Of a stretch of 64,000 bases of DNA, positions 36,230 through 46,277 are shown in pieces (the first letter of the stretch is position 1; each line of letters opens with the position of its first letter). The position numbers were made by a program, and so were the translations under genes. The notes under the pieces were generated by a model. That model saw only the letters and a program-made list of their open reading frames with translations, was not told the DNA's origin and did no database searches. This DNA is from Desulfonauticus submarinus (GTDB taxonomy: Bacteria; Desulfobacterota; Desulfovibrionia; Desulfovibrionales; Desulfonatronovibrionaceae): the NCBI RefSeq assembly GCF_900104045.1, contig NZ_FNIN01000003.1:62001-126000 (forward strand), in the 5' to 3' direction.

Positions 36230-38245
36230 ATGTTATATTCAATTACTAAAATTTTTAAACTTATTCTTGTTGTTTTATGTATAGTAATCTTTAGTGGTTG
36301 TGGGAAAAAATTTATCACTGCTCCTACAATATATGAAAACAAAAAAGAATTACAAGCTCAACAAGCCCTAGAAAATAAAGAATGGCTAAAAAGCAAACAG
36401 TTATTCTCCCAATTATTAAACACACCTAATTTAGGACCTGAAAAAAAATCTATTTATCTAAAAGGTTTAGCAATAAGCTATTTTCACACAAACGACTGTT
36501 TTAATGCATCCCACAGTATTAAAACCATTTTTAGCATCAACCCATCAATGCAAAATGACTGGGAACTAAATAAGATATTATTTCTTTGTATGCAAAAAAA
36601 CTATGGAAACAGTACAGCAGAAGAACATATATTAAGATTATGTTTAGATAAAAATAGAAATTGGGAACTTAGACAAAATGCAACATTATTTTTATTTGAT
36701 TTTTATTTAAAACAAGAAAAAGCATTAGAAGCTATTTTAAGTTTAAAGGAAATAAGTCAAAATACTCCACAAGAACATTTAGGTGAGTTAGAAGAATCCC
36801 TGTTCAATTTTTTAAAACAAAAAGATTTCAAATCCTTAGAAAAGTTAAAAGAAAATTGCTCAACTCAAAGTTCTTTTCCAGAAAATGTAATTCTCTTTAG
36901 TTATTTTTATATCCTATCAAAGGATAATCCTACTAACTGGCCATTTTGCTGGTCAAGATTAAAATCCATACTAAGGCAAAACACTCTCCATTCTTTACTC
37001 TTCTCAGAACTTGTAACCCAACTGGAAGAAAAATGGGGTACGCCTGAACAAGAACTAGTGCTTTTACTTCCTTTATCTGGCCCTTATGCCCATTTTGGCT
37101 GGCAAATATTTAAAGGAGCTAGCCTAGCCCAATGGCAACTAATGAGTGAAGGACAATCTTTAAAAATAAAAGTGATTAATTCTTTTTCTAACAATTGGAT
37201 AAAAGAATTGGAAAATTCATCTGGCCAAATAGTTGGGGGACCCATTGCCCCCAACAAAATTTCTAAAGTCTTTGAAAACAATCTTGAAAAAGAAAAAATC
37301 TTCTTTGTATTTTCTCCAAAAGTAAAAGAAGAGGGGAAAACCATATGGCGTTTTTTCCCTAGCAGTAGGGACCAAATACGGGCTTTACTTAATACTTGCA
37401 CTTATAAGTTAGGGATTTCTCGTTTTGCTATCCTCTATCCAGAAGAAAACTATGGCAAAAAAATGGCTAAAATTTTTCTTCAGGAAATTTCTAATTCTAC
37501 TTATAATGAAACAAACGCCACCGTAACTGGTTTGCTAAGTTATCCTGCCACTAATCCTAAAAAATGGGGAGAAAAAGTTGCGAAATTTTTAGGAATAGAA
37601 GCAAATACATCTGAAGAAGAACTTGATCCTAATTCAGAAGAAAAAAAGCAAAACAAAGAAATTTTTCCTGAACCAGATTTTGATGCTGTTTTTATACCTG
37701 ATAGTTTCTCAAGAGTAAGGGCAATGATTCCTTACTTCTTTTTTTATAATGAACCAACATTATATTTTTTAGGCCCAGCACTATGGGATAATTCTAGTCC
37801 CTTAAGCTCCTTAGAAAAAAACTACTTTGCTCTTTCAATGTACCCAGGGCCGTGGTGGGACAGCAACCCATCTGCAGCCACAAGCCTACTTCAACATTTA
37901 TTAGATAGTAGTGCCCAAGGTAAGGCAAATTTTTGGGTAGCACTAGGATTTGACTTTGTACGTTTTTTTGCTTCTCTACCTCAATTAAATATAAATTTAC
38001 CCCCTGCAGAAATAAACAAATTTCTACAAAAAGCTAAGGACTTTAATTGGAGCATGGCTCCATTCTCTTGGAATGAAAGTGGGTTGGCTACTCAAAAACT
38101 TTACCTATTTAGTGTATTATCTAAAAATAAAAAATTGCTAGATCTGAAAAAAATACAAAAAATTAGAAAAGAAAGAATAGAGAAAAAAATACAACAAAAA
38201 GAAACTCAAAAAAATAATGAGGAGAAAACAAATGTCTCTTTCTAA
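36230..38245 (+). CDS. LpoA/LppC-like outer-membrane lipoprotein
   Basis: A 671-residue lipoprotein. The signal sequence ends in the lipobox FSGC with acylated Cys24. The N-terminal half is helical and TPR-like. From about residue 280 a periplasmic-binding-protein fold follows with LVLLLPLSGPYAHFGWQIFKGA and QIVGGPIAPNK. This layout is that of LppC/LpoA, which activates penicillin-binding protein 1A in enterobacteria. Whether the role is the same here is an inference. The C-terminus is rich in Lys, Gln and Glu. It overlaps gatC by 14 bp. Confidence 0.85.
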   Translation: MLYSITKIFKLILVVLCIVIFSGCGKKFITAPTIYENKKELQAQQALENKEWLKSKQLFSQLLNTPNLGPEKKSIYLKGLAISYFHTNDCFNASHSIKTIFSINPSMQNDWELNKILFLCMQKNYGNSTAEEHILRLCLDKNRNWELRQNATLFLFDFYLKQEKALEAILSLKEISQNTPQEHLGELEESLFNFLKQKDFKSLEKLKENCSTQSSFPENVILFSYFYILSKDNPTNWPFCWSRLKSILRQNTLHSLLFSELVTQLEEKWGTPEQELVLLLPLSGPYAHFGWQIFKGASLAQWQLMSEGQSLKIKVINSFSNNWIKELENSSGQIVGGPIAPNKISKVFENNLEKEKIFFVFSPKVKEEGKTIWRFFPSSRDQIRALLNTCTYKLGISRFAILYPEENYGKKMAKIFLQEISNSTYNETNATVTGLLSYPATNPKKWGEKVAKFLGIEANTSEEELDPNSEEKKQNKEIFPEPDFDAVFIPDSFSRVRAMIPYFFFYNEPTLYFLGPALWDNSSPLSSLEKNYFALSMYPGPWWDSNPSAATSLLQHLLDSSAQGKANFWVALGFDFVRFFASLPQLNINLPPAEINKFLQKAKDFNWSMAPFSWNESGLATQKLYLFSVLSKNKKLLDLKKIQKIRKERIEKKIQQKETQKNNEEKTNVSF

Positions 38246-38516
38246 AGATCAAGTTAAACAGATAGCTACTCTTGCAAAGTTAAAATTACCTAAAGAAAAA
38301 GAAGAACTATACCAACAGCAACTTACAAAAATACTAGATTATATGAACAAATTAAATGAACTAGATACAACTAATATAGAGCCACTTTACTCTCCTTGCC
38401 CCAATACAAGTATTTTTCGGGAAGATATGGTACAAAAAAATATTCAAAGAAAAGATATTTTACAAAATGCCCCAGCTACAGATGATGAATTTTTTATTGT
38501 CCCAAAAATTATTTAA
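38232..38516 (+). CDS. gatC: Asp/Glu-tRNA amidotransferase subunit C (GatC)
   Basis: A 94-residue GatC with VKQIATLAKLKLPKEKEEL near the start and ILDYMNKLNELDTTNIEPLYSP in the middle. It stabilises GatA in the complex that makes Gln-tRNA or Asn-tRNA by transamidation. The ATG at 38232 with GAGGAG upstream is preferred over the in-frame ATG at 38217. GatA follows 75 bp later. GatB is not in the window. Confidence 0.94.
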   Translation: MSLSKDQVKQIATLAKLKLPKEKEELYQQQLTKILDYMNKLNELDTTNIEPLYSPCPNTSIFREDMVQKNIQRKDILQNAPATDDEFFIVPKII

Positions 38517-38591
38517 ACAGAAAACTACAAATTTTTTATTAAAAATCTAAATATCATTGTAGCATAAGAATAACATATATAAGGAGCCAGC

Positions 38592-40052
38592 ATGGAACTG
38601 ACAGATAAAACTTTAATAGAAATAAAAGACAGCTTAGCAAAAAAAGAAATAAGTGTTTTAGAGTTAGTTACAGCATGTCTAAAAAAGATAGAACAAACAG
38701 AAAAAAAAATAAATGCATTTATAACTCTAAGAAATGAAGAAGAACTACTTGAACAAGCTAAACAGTTAGATAGTGAAGGCTATGACCCCCAAAAACCTCT
38801 TTGGGGTATTCCTATTGGAATAAAAGATGTGTTTACTACAAAAGGGATTAAAACAACTTGTGGGTCTAAAATCTTAGAAAATTTTGTTCCTGTATATGAT
38901 GCTGAAGTAGTGACACGATTAAAAGAAGCAGGAGCAATTATTTTAGGTAAACAAAATATGGATGAATTTGCCATGGGCTCTTCTACAGAGAACTCTGCTT
39001 TTGGCCCAACTAAAAATCCATGGGATATAAGTCGAGTTCCAGGTGGCTCTAGTGGCGGGAGTGCAGCAAGTGTAGCAGCAAAGCAATGTTTTGCTGCCAT
39101 TGGAACAGATACAGGAGGATCTATCAGACAACCAGCCTGTTTTTGCGGACTCGTTGGAGTAAAGCCAACTTATGGCAGAGTTTCACGATACGGATTAATA
39201 GCTTATGGTTCTTCTTTTGACCAGGCAGGTCCATTAACTAAAACAATAAAAGATGCTGCTCTCATTCTAAACGTCATTGCAGGACATGACCCTAAAGATT
39301 CAACTTCTCTTCGGGCTCCTGTACCAGATTATTTAGCTCAAATTAAACATACAAGTTTAAAAGGAGTAAGCTTTGGAATCCCTAAAGAATATTTTCAAAA
39401 GGGCCTAGATCAAGAAGTAGAAAACTCTATCTTAAAACTTATAGATATCCTTAAACAAGAAGGCGCTGAAATAAAAGAAATAAGCCTACCTCATACTGAA
39501 TATGCAATCGCAACTTATTATATCTTGGTAATGGCTGAAGCTTCTTCTAATCTCGCAAGATTTGATGGCGTTCGTTATGGTTTTAGAGCAAAACAAGCGA
39601 ATAATTTAAAGGAAATGTATGAACTCTCTAGAACCTATGGATTTGGAGATGAAGTACAAAGACGAATCATGCTGGGTACATATGTATTATCTGCTGGATA
39701 TTATGATGCTTATTACAAAAAAGCAGCTCAAGTAAGAAGAATTTTAAGAAAAGATTTTGATATGGCCTTACAAAAATGTGATTATATATTAGCGCCAGTA
39801 AGTCCCACCCCTGCTTTTAAACTAGGTGAGCATAGTCACGATCCTCTAAAAATGTATCTCACTGACATCTATACTATTTCATTAAATTTAGTTGGTCTTC
39901 CAGGAATAAGTTTACCCATTGAAGTCGGAAAGCTCTCAGGTCTTCCGCTTGGTATTCAATTAATAGGTAAATGGTTAACAGAAGAAAAATTATTCCAAGT
40001 GGCTTTTAATATAGAACAACTGGTAGATTCTTTATCTTATCCTAACGTGTAA
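38592..40052 (+). CDS. gatA: Asp/Glu-tRNA amidotransferase subunit A (GatA)
   Basis: A 486-residue amidase-signature enzyme. The catalytic triad is visible as Lys78 in GIKDV, Ser153 in GGSSGGSA and Ser177 in GTDTGGS. It releases ammonia from glutamine for use by GatB on mischarged tRNA. An AAGGAG site precedes the ATG. The next gene, mnmA, starts 1 bp after its stop. Confidence 0.97.
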   Translation: MELTDKTLIEIKDSLAKKEISVLELVTACLKKIEQTEKKINAFITLRNEEELLEQAKQLDSEGYDPQKPLWGIPIGIKDVFTTKGIKTTCGSKILENFVPVYDAEVVTRLKEAGAIILGKQNMDEFAMGSSTENSAFGPTKNPWDISRVPGGSSGGSAASVAAKQCFAAIGTDTGGSIRQPACFCGLVGVKPTYGRVSRYGLIAYGSSFDQAGPLTKTIKDAALILNVIAGHDPKDSTSLRAPVPDYLAQIKHTSLKGVSFGIPKEYFQKGLDQEVENSILKLIDILKQEGAEIKEISLPHTEYAIATYYILVMAEASSNLARFDGVRYGFRAKQANNLKEMYELSRTYGFGDEVQRRIMLGTYVLSAGYYDAYYKKAAQVRRILRKDFDMALQKCDYILAPVSPTPAFKLGEHSHDPLKMYLTDIYTISLNLVGLPGISLPIEVGKLSGLPLGIQLIGKWLTEEKLFQVAFNIEQLVDSLSYPNV

Positions 40053-40053
40053 A

Positions 40054-41091
40054 ATGAAAATTGGTGTATTATTAAGTGGTGGTATTGATAGCCTTTATAC
40101 CACCATTTTACTAAAAAAAATGAACCATGAAGTAATTGGCATCTATGGTTCATTTTTTCATTCTCCAAATCAAAACACTATTTGGGAGAACCTAAAGCTA
40201 CTCTCTAAAACACTAAATTTTGAGCTTCACAAAATAGAACTTCATTCTGAATTTCAAAAACTCATCATAAAGCCTTTTATCAAAGATTACATACGTGGAT
40301 TAACACCTAACCCTTGTGCTCTTTGTAATCCAAAAATCAAATTTGGACTCCTGCTTCAAAAGGCTCTCAAATTAGGAGTAAAAAAGATAGCTTCTGGGCA
40401 TTATGCAAAGATTATTACAAAAAACAATAACACATTTTTGTTTAGAGGGGATGACCCCACAAAAGAGCAAAGCTATTTTTTATCCCTTTTGCCACAAGCA
40501 ACCCTTAGTCATTTACTTTTCCCTTTAGGGGAGCTTAAAAAACAAGATGTTGTTCAAAAAATAAAAGAATATAACTTATTCCATTTTACTACAAAGGAAA
40601 GCAATGAAGTCTGCTTTATTCCGAGTAACTATCGAGAATTTTTGCAATCTAATGGTATACATTTAGATAAACCTGGGCCAATTAAACTCTTAGATGAAAC
40701 CTTATTAGGTACTCATAAAGGTTTATGGAACTATACTTTAGGACAACGCAGAGGTATTGGAATCCCTTATAAAGAGCCACTCTATGTCCTAAAAAAAGAT
40801 ATCTCCACCAACACACTTTATGTTGGCATTAAAAAAGAACTTCAAGCTAAAAGCGTGGTAGGAATAAATTTTAATTTTTTAGAACAAGTGCAAAACTGGC
40901 CTTCAGAAATATATATTCAAATCCGTTATCGTCAAAAAGCTAAAAAAGCTATTTTAAAAAAACAAGAAAAAGATACGCTTTACTTTGAATTTAAAGAACA
41001 AGAAGAAAAACCAGCTCCAGGACAAATATTAGCTGTATATACCAAGGAAGGACAAGTACTAGGAGGAGGAATTATAAAAGGTGAATTTTAA
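40054..41091 (+). CDS. mnmA: tRNA-specific 2-thiouridylase MnmA
   Basis: A 345-residue enzyme that inserts sulfur at U34 of tRNA-Lys, -Glu and -Gln. The PP-loop SGGIDS is at the N-terminus. The catalytic cysteine pair is Cys88 in TPNPCALCN and Cys187 in NEVCFIP. It is tightly packed between gatA and mtaB, forming a small cluster of tRNA genes. An in-frame start 1 bp after gatA suggests coupling. Confidence 0.94.
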   Translation: MKIGVLLSGGIDSLYTTILLKKMNHEVIGIYGSFFHSPNQNTIWENLKLLSKTLNFELHKIELHSEFQKLIIKPFIKDYIRGLTPNPCALCNPKIKFGLLLQKALKLGVKKIASGHYAKIITKNNNTFLFRGDDPTKEQSYFLSLLPQATLSHLLFPLGELKKQDVVQKIKEYNLFHFTTKESNEVCFIPSNYREFLQSNGIHLDKPGPIKLLDETLLGTHKGLWNYTLGQRRGIGIPYKEPLYVLKKDISTNTLYVGIKKELQAKSVVGINFNFLEQVQNWPSEIYIQIRYRQKAKKAILKKQEKDTLYFEFKEQEEKPAPGQILAVYTKEGQVLGGGIIKGEF

Positions 41092-42331
41092 AACTTTTTT
41101 TATTAAAACCCTAGGTTGCAAGGTAAATCAATATGAAACTCAAGCTATTATAGAAATTCTTCAAAATCAAAATAAGATGCTTGTTTCAGAACAAAAAGCA
41201 GAAGTTATTATTTTAAATAGTTGTGCAGTAACACAAGGTGCCTTTACTGATCTAAAAAAAAGTGTACGGCATTTTGTTTCTATCAATCCCACTGCTAAAA
41301 TCATTGTCATTGGCTGTGCAGCCCAAGTATTAAAAGACAAAATTAGTTTATGGCCTGAAGTCAATACCATCATTCCCCAGGATAAAAAATTCTCTTTTTT
41401 CCAAAAAACTTCTTTTAATAATCCTTTTCCCAATATAAATAACTATTTTAGAGCCAGAGCAGTTTTAAAAGTCCAAGACGGTTGTTCTCATCACTGTACT
41501 TATTGTATCGTACCTCTTACTAGAGGAAAGTCCATCAGTAGAAAACCTAAAGACATCCTATTAGAAATCAAACGCCTTGCTCAGGCAGGGTTCAAAGAAA
41601 TTATTTTAAGCGGTATAAATCTTAGACAATATGGACGAGATTTAGAAAATAAAATGAATTTTTGGGAATTAATTGATTTTTTAGGTAATAATTTTAATTT
41701 TTTAAAACACAACATAAGAATACGCTTAAGTTCTATTGAACCTGCAGATCTAACTACACAAGCCCTACTCATTTTAAAAACACATCATTTTATCTGCCCT
41801 CATCTTCATATTTCTTTACAAAGTGGAAGCAATACCATTTTAAAAAAAATGGGAAGAGGTCATTATAAGGCAGAAAATCTTTTAGATTTCTGTGCCAAAC
41901 TCAACTCTATTTGGCCTATTTATGGATTAGGGCTAGATTTATTAGTAGGATTTCCAGGAGAAACAGAGCAAAATTTTAATCACACTTATGAACTAGTGAA
42001 TAAGTTACCTCTAAGTTATGCTCATGTCTTTCCATATTCTCCCAGACCCAATACCAAGGCTATTAATATTCCCGATCAAGTGCCTCAAACCTTAAAAAAA
42101 CAGAGAACAAAATTATTAAGGGAATTGGTGCAAAACAAAAGAAAAGATTTTTATCAAAAAGTCCTTAAATTACATGAAGTTAATGTTATCGTAGAAAACT
42201 CCAACCTAGGAACCACAGAACACTATCTTCAAGTAAAGTTTACTGAGCCTACTAACAAGCCCATAAAATCTGTTCAAAAGGCAAAACCTATCAGGATCGA
42301 AAATGACCGACTTTTAGTAAAGTTATTCTAA
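41081..42331 (+). CDS. mtaB: tRNA t6A37 methylthiotransferase MtaB
   Basis: A 416-residue radical SAM methylthiotransferase. The N-terminal domain begins with IKTLGCKVNQYETQ, the form typical of MtaB rather than MiaB or RimO. The radical SAM motif is CSHHCTYC, and a C-terminal TRAM-like region follows. It converts t6A37 to ms2t6A37 in tRNAs reading ANN codons. The start overlaps mnmA by 11 bp. Confidence 0.93.
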   Translation: MNFKTFFIKTLGCKVNQYETQAIIEILQNQNKMLVSEQKAEVIILNSCAVTQGAFTDLKKSVRHFVSINPTAKIIVIGCAAQVLKDKISLWPEVNTIIPQDKKFSFFQKTSFNNPFPNINNYFRARAVLKVQDGCSHHCTYCIVPLTRGKSISRKPKDILLEIKRLAQAGFKEIILSGINLRQYGRDLENKMNFWELIDFLGNNFNFLKHNIRIRLSSIEPADLTTQALLILKTHHFICPHLHISLQSGSNTILKKMGRGHYKAENLLDFCAKLNSIWPIYGLGLDLLVGFPGETEQNFNHTYELVNKLPLSYAHVFPYSPRPNTKAINIPDQVPQTLKKQRTKLLRELVQNKRKDFYQKVLKLHEVNVIVENSNLGTTEHYLQVKFTEPTNKPIKSVQKAKPIRIENDRLLVKLF

Positions 42332-42421
42332 CAATCTGGCTAGTAAAACCAATAAATCCTAATAGTTTTCAATCCTAATTTATCTATAAAATTCCAATAA
42401 TTATCTATCTTAACAATCTAT

Positions 42422-42450
42422 TTGAACTTGAGTTTAAAAATGGTTAACAT
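42422..42450 (+). promoter_or_regulatory. Candidate promoter of the DUF4416 to DUF89 gene run
   Basis: TTGAAC at 42422-42427 and TAACAT at 42445-42450 are 17 bp apart and about 60 bp before the DUF4416 start. A small dyad AGGGAT-ATCCCT follows near 42468-42484 in the leader. Confidence 0.4.
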
Positions 42451-42512
42451 ATTTAGTTATCAACTGAAGGGATTTATTATCCCTAAACTTAATTTTTAAA
42501 ATTTAATAAATC

Positions 42513-43043
42513 ATGAGTACACCTAAAATTCCTTCACCAGGAAAAATATTTCTTTCTATTTTAAGTGCCAAATGGGAAAAATTTTGGCCTGCTCTACTTT
42601 TAACTTTAGAAAAAAAATGGGGCAAAGCTGATTATTTATCCGATTTAATTCCCTTCTCTCAAACCAAATACTATGACGCTGAATTAGGAACTCCCATTTT
42701 TAGAAGAGTTTTATCCTTTTCTAATCTAATCCCGTTAGACCAACTGGTTTCATTAAAACAATTTACAAATCAACTAGAACAACTCAATCTTCAAAATAAT
42801 AATAGAATTTTTAATCTAGATCCAGGTATCATAACTTATGAAAGATTAGTTTTAGCTACAGGAAAAAATTTTACTCATAGAATTTATCTTAAAGAAGGAA
42901 TTTTTGCAGATCTAACCCTTATATATACCAAAGGGAAATGGCAAACTTTGCCTTGGACATTCCCAGATTATGCTACCCACGAGATGCAGCAACACTTAAC
43001 CAACATAAGAAACATTTATAGACAACAGCTTCAAAACAAATAA
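42513..43043 (+). CDS. DUF4416 family protein
   Basis: A 176-residue soluble protein that matches DUF4416: PGKIFLSILSAKWEKFW, YYDAELGTPIFRRVLSF and the C-terminal FPDYATHEMQQHLTNIRNIY. Function is unknown. This family often stands next to yicC in sulfate-reducing deltaproteobacteria. The ATG has no visible ribosome site. Confidence 0.85.
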   Translation: MSTPKIPSPGKIFLSILSAKWEKFWPALLLTLEKKWGKADYLSDLIPFSQTKYYDAELGTPIFRRVLSFSNLIPLDQLVSLKQFTNQLEQLNLQNNNRIFNLDPGIITYERLVLATGKNFTHRIYLKEGIFADLTLIYTKGKWQTLPWTFPDYATHEMQQHLTNIRNIYRQQLQNK

Positions 43044-43056
43044 GGGAGACCTTTTT

Positions 43057-43932
43057 ATGAAAAGTATGACTGGTTATGGTAAATATGCCTTAGATAAGGA
43101 TGACTATACTATATCCTGGGAAATAAAAAGCGTTAACAGTCGTTTTTTAGACATTATATTTAAAACTCCTTACTATCTTTTAGGAGAACAACCCAAATGG
43201 GAAAACACTATACGATCTATAGCTAAAAGAGGAAGAATTGAGCTATATTTAAACTTAACGTTTAAAAATCCAGATTTTATTAATCTAAAATTCGATCAAT
43301 CCCAAGCCCTTGCTATGTTAAAAGAATTAGAAAGTATGTCCAAATTAACTGCTCTGAGCTTTAAGCCCGATTTAAATTTATTTTTAACTCTTTCTCATCT
43401 CTGGAAAAATAAAGACCAAGACATTCCTTTAGAACTTAAATCAGACCTTATAATGTCTTTAAAAGAAGCCTTGTGTATTTGGGATAAAAGTAGAACAAGC
43501 GAAGGAGCAAACTTAAGTAAAGATATCGCTAATCACCTTCAATATATTCAAGATTTGCTCTTAAATCTTGAAGACACTATAAAAACAAATGTGAAAAATA
43601 AATTTCAAGAACTTAAAAAAAGAGTTGAACAGTTATTACAAGACATAAATATCACTATTAATGAGGACAAACTATTAACAGAATTAGCTATAATGGCAGA
43701 CAAATTAGATGTGTCAGAAGAAATATCTAGGCTAAAAAGTCATCTGAGTGCAATTGAAAAAATTAAAAATAATCAAGAAGTAGGAAGAAAACTAGATTTT
43801 TATCTTCAAGAATGCTTTAGAGAAATAAATACTTGTGGAAACAAAGCTCAAAATTCCCAAATAAGCCAAATAGTAGTAGAAGTAAAAGCAACTTTAGAAA
43901 AAGTACGTGAACAAGCCCAAAATCTGGAGTAA
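43057..43932 (+). CDS. yicC: YicC-family endoribonuclease
   Basis: A 291-residue YicC protein. The N-terminal signature is KSMTGYG followed by [15 protein letters not shown], and the C-terminal DUF1732 part has [22 protein letters not shown]. YicC proteins are endoribonucleases linked to small-RNA turnover in E. coli. An AAGGGAG site precedes the ATG. The gene order yicC-remA-gmk is widely conserved. Confidence 0.94.
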   Translation: MKSMTGYGKYALDKDDYTISWEIKSVNSRFLDIIFKTPYYLLGEQPKWENTIRSIAKRGRIELYLNLTFKNPDFINLKFDQSQALAMLKELESMSKLTALSFKPDLNLFLTLSHLWKNKDQDIPLELKSDLIMSLKEALCIWDKSRTSEGANLSKDIANHLQYIQDLLLNLEDTIKTNVKNKFQELKKRVEQLLQDINITINEDKLLTELAIMADKLDVSEEISRLKSHLSAIEKIKNNQEVGRKLDFYLQECFREINTCGNKAQNSQISQIVVEVKATLEKVREQAQNLE

Positions 43933-43936
43933 AAAT

Positions 43937-44203
43937 ATGAAGACTTCTCTAAAGTTAGTTAATATCGGCTTTGGTAATAGTGTAGTAAAAGATAGAATTA
44001 TAGCAATATTTAATCCTAATTCTTCTCCTATGCGAAGATTAAAAGAAGAAGCAAAAGAAGATTACCGATTAATAGATGCCACTCAGGGTAGAAAAACGAG
44101 GTCTATCATAGTGACAGATTCAAATCATGTAATATTATCTGCAATTCACACAGAAACAATTGTACAAAGAATACAGGAAGGAGAAAATGGAGAAAATAAA
44201 TAG
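43937..44203 (+). CDS. RemA/DUF370 family protein
   Basis: An 88-residue RemA-like DNA-binding protein with [31 protein letters not shown] and the [14 protein letters not shown] segment. RemA regulates biofilm matrix genes in Bacillus, and the role here is unknown. The ATG at 43937 has GGAG 7 nt upstream and is preferred over an in-frame start at 43907 inside yicC. Its end overlaps gmk by 17 bp. Confidence 0.9.
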   Translation: MKTSLKLVNIGFGNSVVKDRIIAIFNPNSSPMRRLKEEAKEDYRLIDATQGRKTRSIIVTDSNHVILSAIHTETIVQRIQEGENGENK

Positions 44204-44807
44204 AAAAGGATTACTTGTAATTATAAGTGCACCATCTGGTGCTGGAAAGTCTACTCTTATATCTCTTTTAAAAAGAGACTTTCCTAAATTTGAATTTTCT
44301 ATATCTTATACAACAAGAGAACCTAGAGTTGGTGAAATACATGGAAGAGATTATTTTTTTGTTTCTAAAAAAGAATTTATTAAATTAAAAAAAGAAAATT
44401 TTTTTGCAGAGTGGGCTGAAGTACATGGGAATTATTATGGAACACCCAAAGAAGCTGTTTTAAAGGCATTAAAACAGGGAAAAGACTTACTATTTGATAT
44501 AGATGTTCAAGGAGCAATGCAAATAAAACAAAACTTAAATAAAGGAATTTTTATATTTATTTTTCCTCCTTCTTTAGAAGAGTTAAAAAGAAGGTTAGAA
44601 AAAAGAAATACAGACAGCCCAGAAACAATAAATATCAGATTAGCTAATGCCAAAAAAGAAATACAAGAAGCTAATATTTTTGATTATTGGATTATAAATG
44701 ATAAATTAGAAGCAGCATATTTACAATTAAAATCAATTATTATTGCAGAAAAACTGCGTCCTTGTTTTTTCCCAGATCTACCTAAAAAAATTTTGGAGCA
44801 AACATGA
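44187..44807 (+). CDS. gmk: Guanylate kinase (Gmk)
   Basis: A 206-residue guanylate kinase. The P-loop APSGAGKS is near residue 15, and [21 protein letters not shown] forms the GMP-binding region. It phosphorylates GMP to GDP. The ATG at 44187 with GGAAGGAG upstream is preferred over an in-frame ATG at 44160. In many relatives rpoZ follows, but here pyrF follows with a 4-bp overlap. Confidence 0.96.
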   Translation: MEKINRKGLLVIISAPSGAGKSTLISLLKRDFPKFEFSISYTTREPRVGEIHGRDYFFVSKKEFIKLKKENFFAEWAEVHGNYYGTPKEAVLKALKQGKDLLFDIDVQGAMQIKQNLNKGIFIFIFPPSLEELKRRLEKRNTDSPETINIRLANAKKEIQEANIFDYWIINDKLEAAYLQLKSIIIAEKLRPCFFPDLPKKILEQT

Positions 44808-45496
44808 GTGAAATAATTTTAGCTTTAGACTTTGATACAGAGGAAAAGGCTATAGCATTTGCATCTTTAGTTCAAAAAGAAATAAAATGGGTAAAAGTAG
44901 GTTTAGAACTGTTTTGTAAAGCAGGAACAGTTATTTTACCTAAACTAAAAGATTTAGGATTTAACATTTTCTTAGATTTAAAATTATTTGATATTCCAAA
45001 CACTGTAAAAGGAGCAATCAAAAATATTCTAAAATTTCACATTGATATGCTTACTCTCCATTTATTAGGTGGAGAAAATATGATAAAAGAAGCAGTAAAT
45101 GTTAAAAATTCTTTAAGGCCAAAGTGTCTTATATTGGGAGTTACTATTTTAACAAGTTTAAGTAAAAACGATTTAGTATGGTCAGAAAGCAGATCGATTT
45201 CAGATGTCGTTCTAGATCTTGCTCAAAAAGGATTAGGCTGGGGAGTTGACGGAGTGGTTCTTTCTCCTTTAGAGTTAGAAGTAGTGGGAGAAAAGCTACC
45301 TCGGTTAACTTTGGTGACTCCAGGAATCCGTTTAACTACAGATAAGAAAGGTGATCAAAAAAGGGTCTTATCGCCTTATCAAGCAACATTAAAAGGTGCT
45401 GATTTTTTAGTAATTGGCCGAAGCATCACTAAAGCCAAAGACCCTCTACAAATTATAAAAACTATAAAAAAAGAGATCAAAAGGGCAAAACAATGA
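44804..45496 (+). CDS. pyrF: Orotidine 5'-phosphate decarboxylase (PyrF)
   Basis: A 230-residue TIM-barrel enzyme for the last step of UMP synthesis. The catalytic motif FLDLKLFDIPNT holds the Asp-Lys-Asp residues. ILALDFDTEEKA at the N-terminus and LVTPGIR near residue 180 are typical. It overlaps gmk and the next gene by 4 bp each (ATGA). Confidence 0.95.
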   Translation: MSEIILALDFDTEEKAIAFASLVQKEIKWVKVGLELFCKAGTVILPKLKDLGFNIFLDLKLFDIPNTVKGAIKNILKFHIDMLTLHLLGGENMIKEAVNVKNSLRPKCLILGVTILTSLSKNDLVWSESRSISDVVLDLAQKGLGWGVDGVVLSPLELEVVGEKLPRLTLVTPGIRLTTDKKGDQKRVLSPYQATLKGADFLVIGRSITKAKDPLQIIKTIKKEIKRAKQ

Positions 45497-46263
45497 GTGA
45501 AGAAAAAAATAATGGCACTCAAAAAGAAAAAATTAAAGGTGTTTTTTCCACACAAGTATTAACTAGAATAGGCACAGGCACAACACAAAGAAAAAGTATC
45601 CAAAAATCTTACTGGTTTGCTGAAGAACAAGAAGATGGAACCATTGAAATTCAACCTTTAAATGTTAACTATGTTCCTTCTGGACCTAAGAAACAAATTT
45701 CTAAAGATGAATTCTTAGACAAATTCGCTCCTGAGCCTGAATTTTATATTCAAACAGTTTATCCTAAAATGCGGGAACTTACTAAAACTATTGCTAGAGC
45801 AGAAAGACATCGCAAAAGAGGTGAAACCTATAGTGCAGAATATGAATTTAAAAATGCCCTAAACATAGATGAAGAAAATATTAGAGCTAATTTTGGCCTT
45901 GGTCTTACTTATTTAGAAAGAGGAGAAAAAGAAAAAGCCAAAGATGTATTTGAAAGATTAGTAAAACTAGATGCTGCATTTGAAGAAGAACATAAACATC
46001 TATTTAATGAATTTGGGATAAATCTAAGAAAACAAAATATGTATGAAGAAGCTGTTCAATATTATGGTAGGGCTCTTGAGCTTACCAAAGATGACGAACA
46101 CCTTCACTACAACATTGCAAGAGCTTATTTTGGGTTAAACCGCATAGACAAGGTAATTTATCATTTAAAAGAAGCCCTTTCTCTAAATCCAGAATTTGAA
46201 GAAGCGAAAAAATTTTTAGAATTCCTTAAGAAAAAAGGTTTATTAAAAAAACAACCCCAATAA
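45493..46263 (+). CDS. TPR-repeat protein
   Basis: A 256-residue soluble protein. The N-terminal half is low in recognisable features (YWFAEEQEDGTIEIQPLNVNY). From about residue 95, TPR repeats follow: YSAEYEFKNALNIDEENI, NFGLGLTYLERGEKEKAKD, YYGRALELTKDDEHLHYNIA and VIYHLKEALSLNPEFEEAKK. It probably acts in protein binding. It overlaps pyrF and lies 14 bp before recJ. Confidence 0.85.
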   Translation: MSEEKNNGTQKEKIKGVFSTQVLTRIGTGTTQRKSIQKSYWFAEEQEDGTIEIQPLNVNYVPSGPKKQISKDEFLDKFAPEPEFYIQTVYPKMRELTKTIARAERHRKRGETYSAEYEFKNALNIDEENIRANFGLGLTYLERGEKEKAKDVFERLVKLDAAFEEEHKHLFNEFGINLRKQNMYEEAVQYYGRALELTKDDEHLHYNIARAYFGLNRIDKVIYHLKEALSLNPEFEEAKKFLEFLKKKGLLKKQPQ

Positions 46264-46277
46264 GAGATTAACATTAA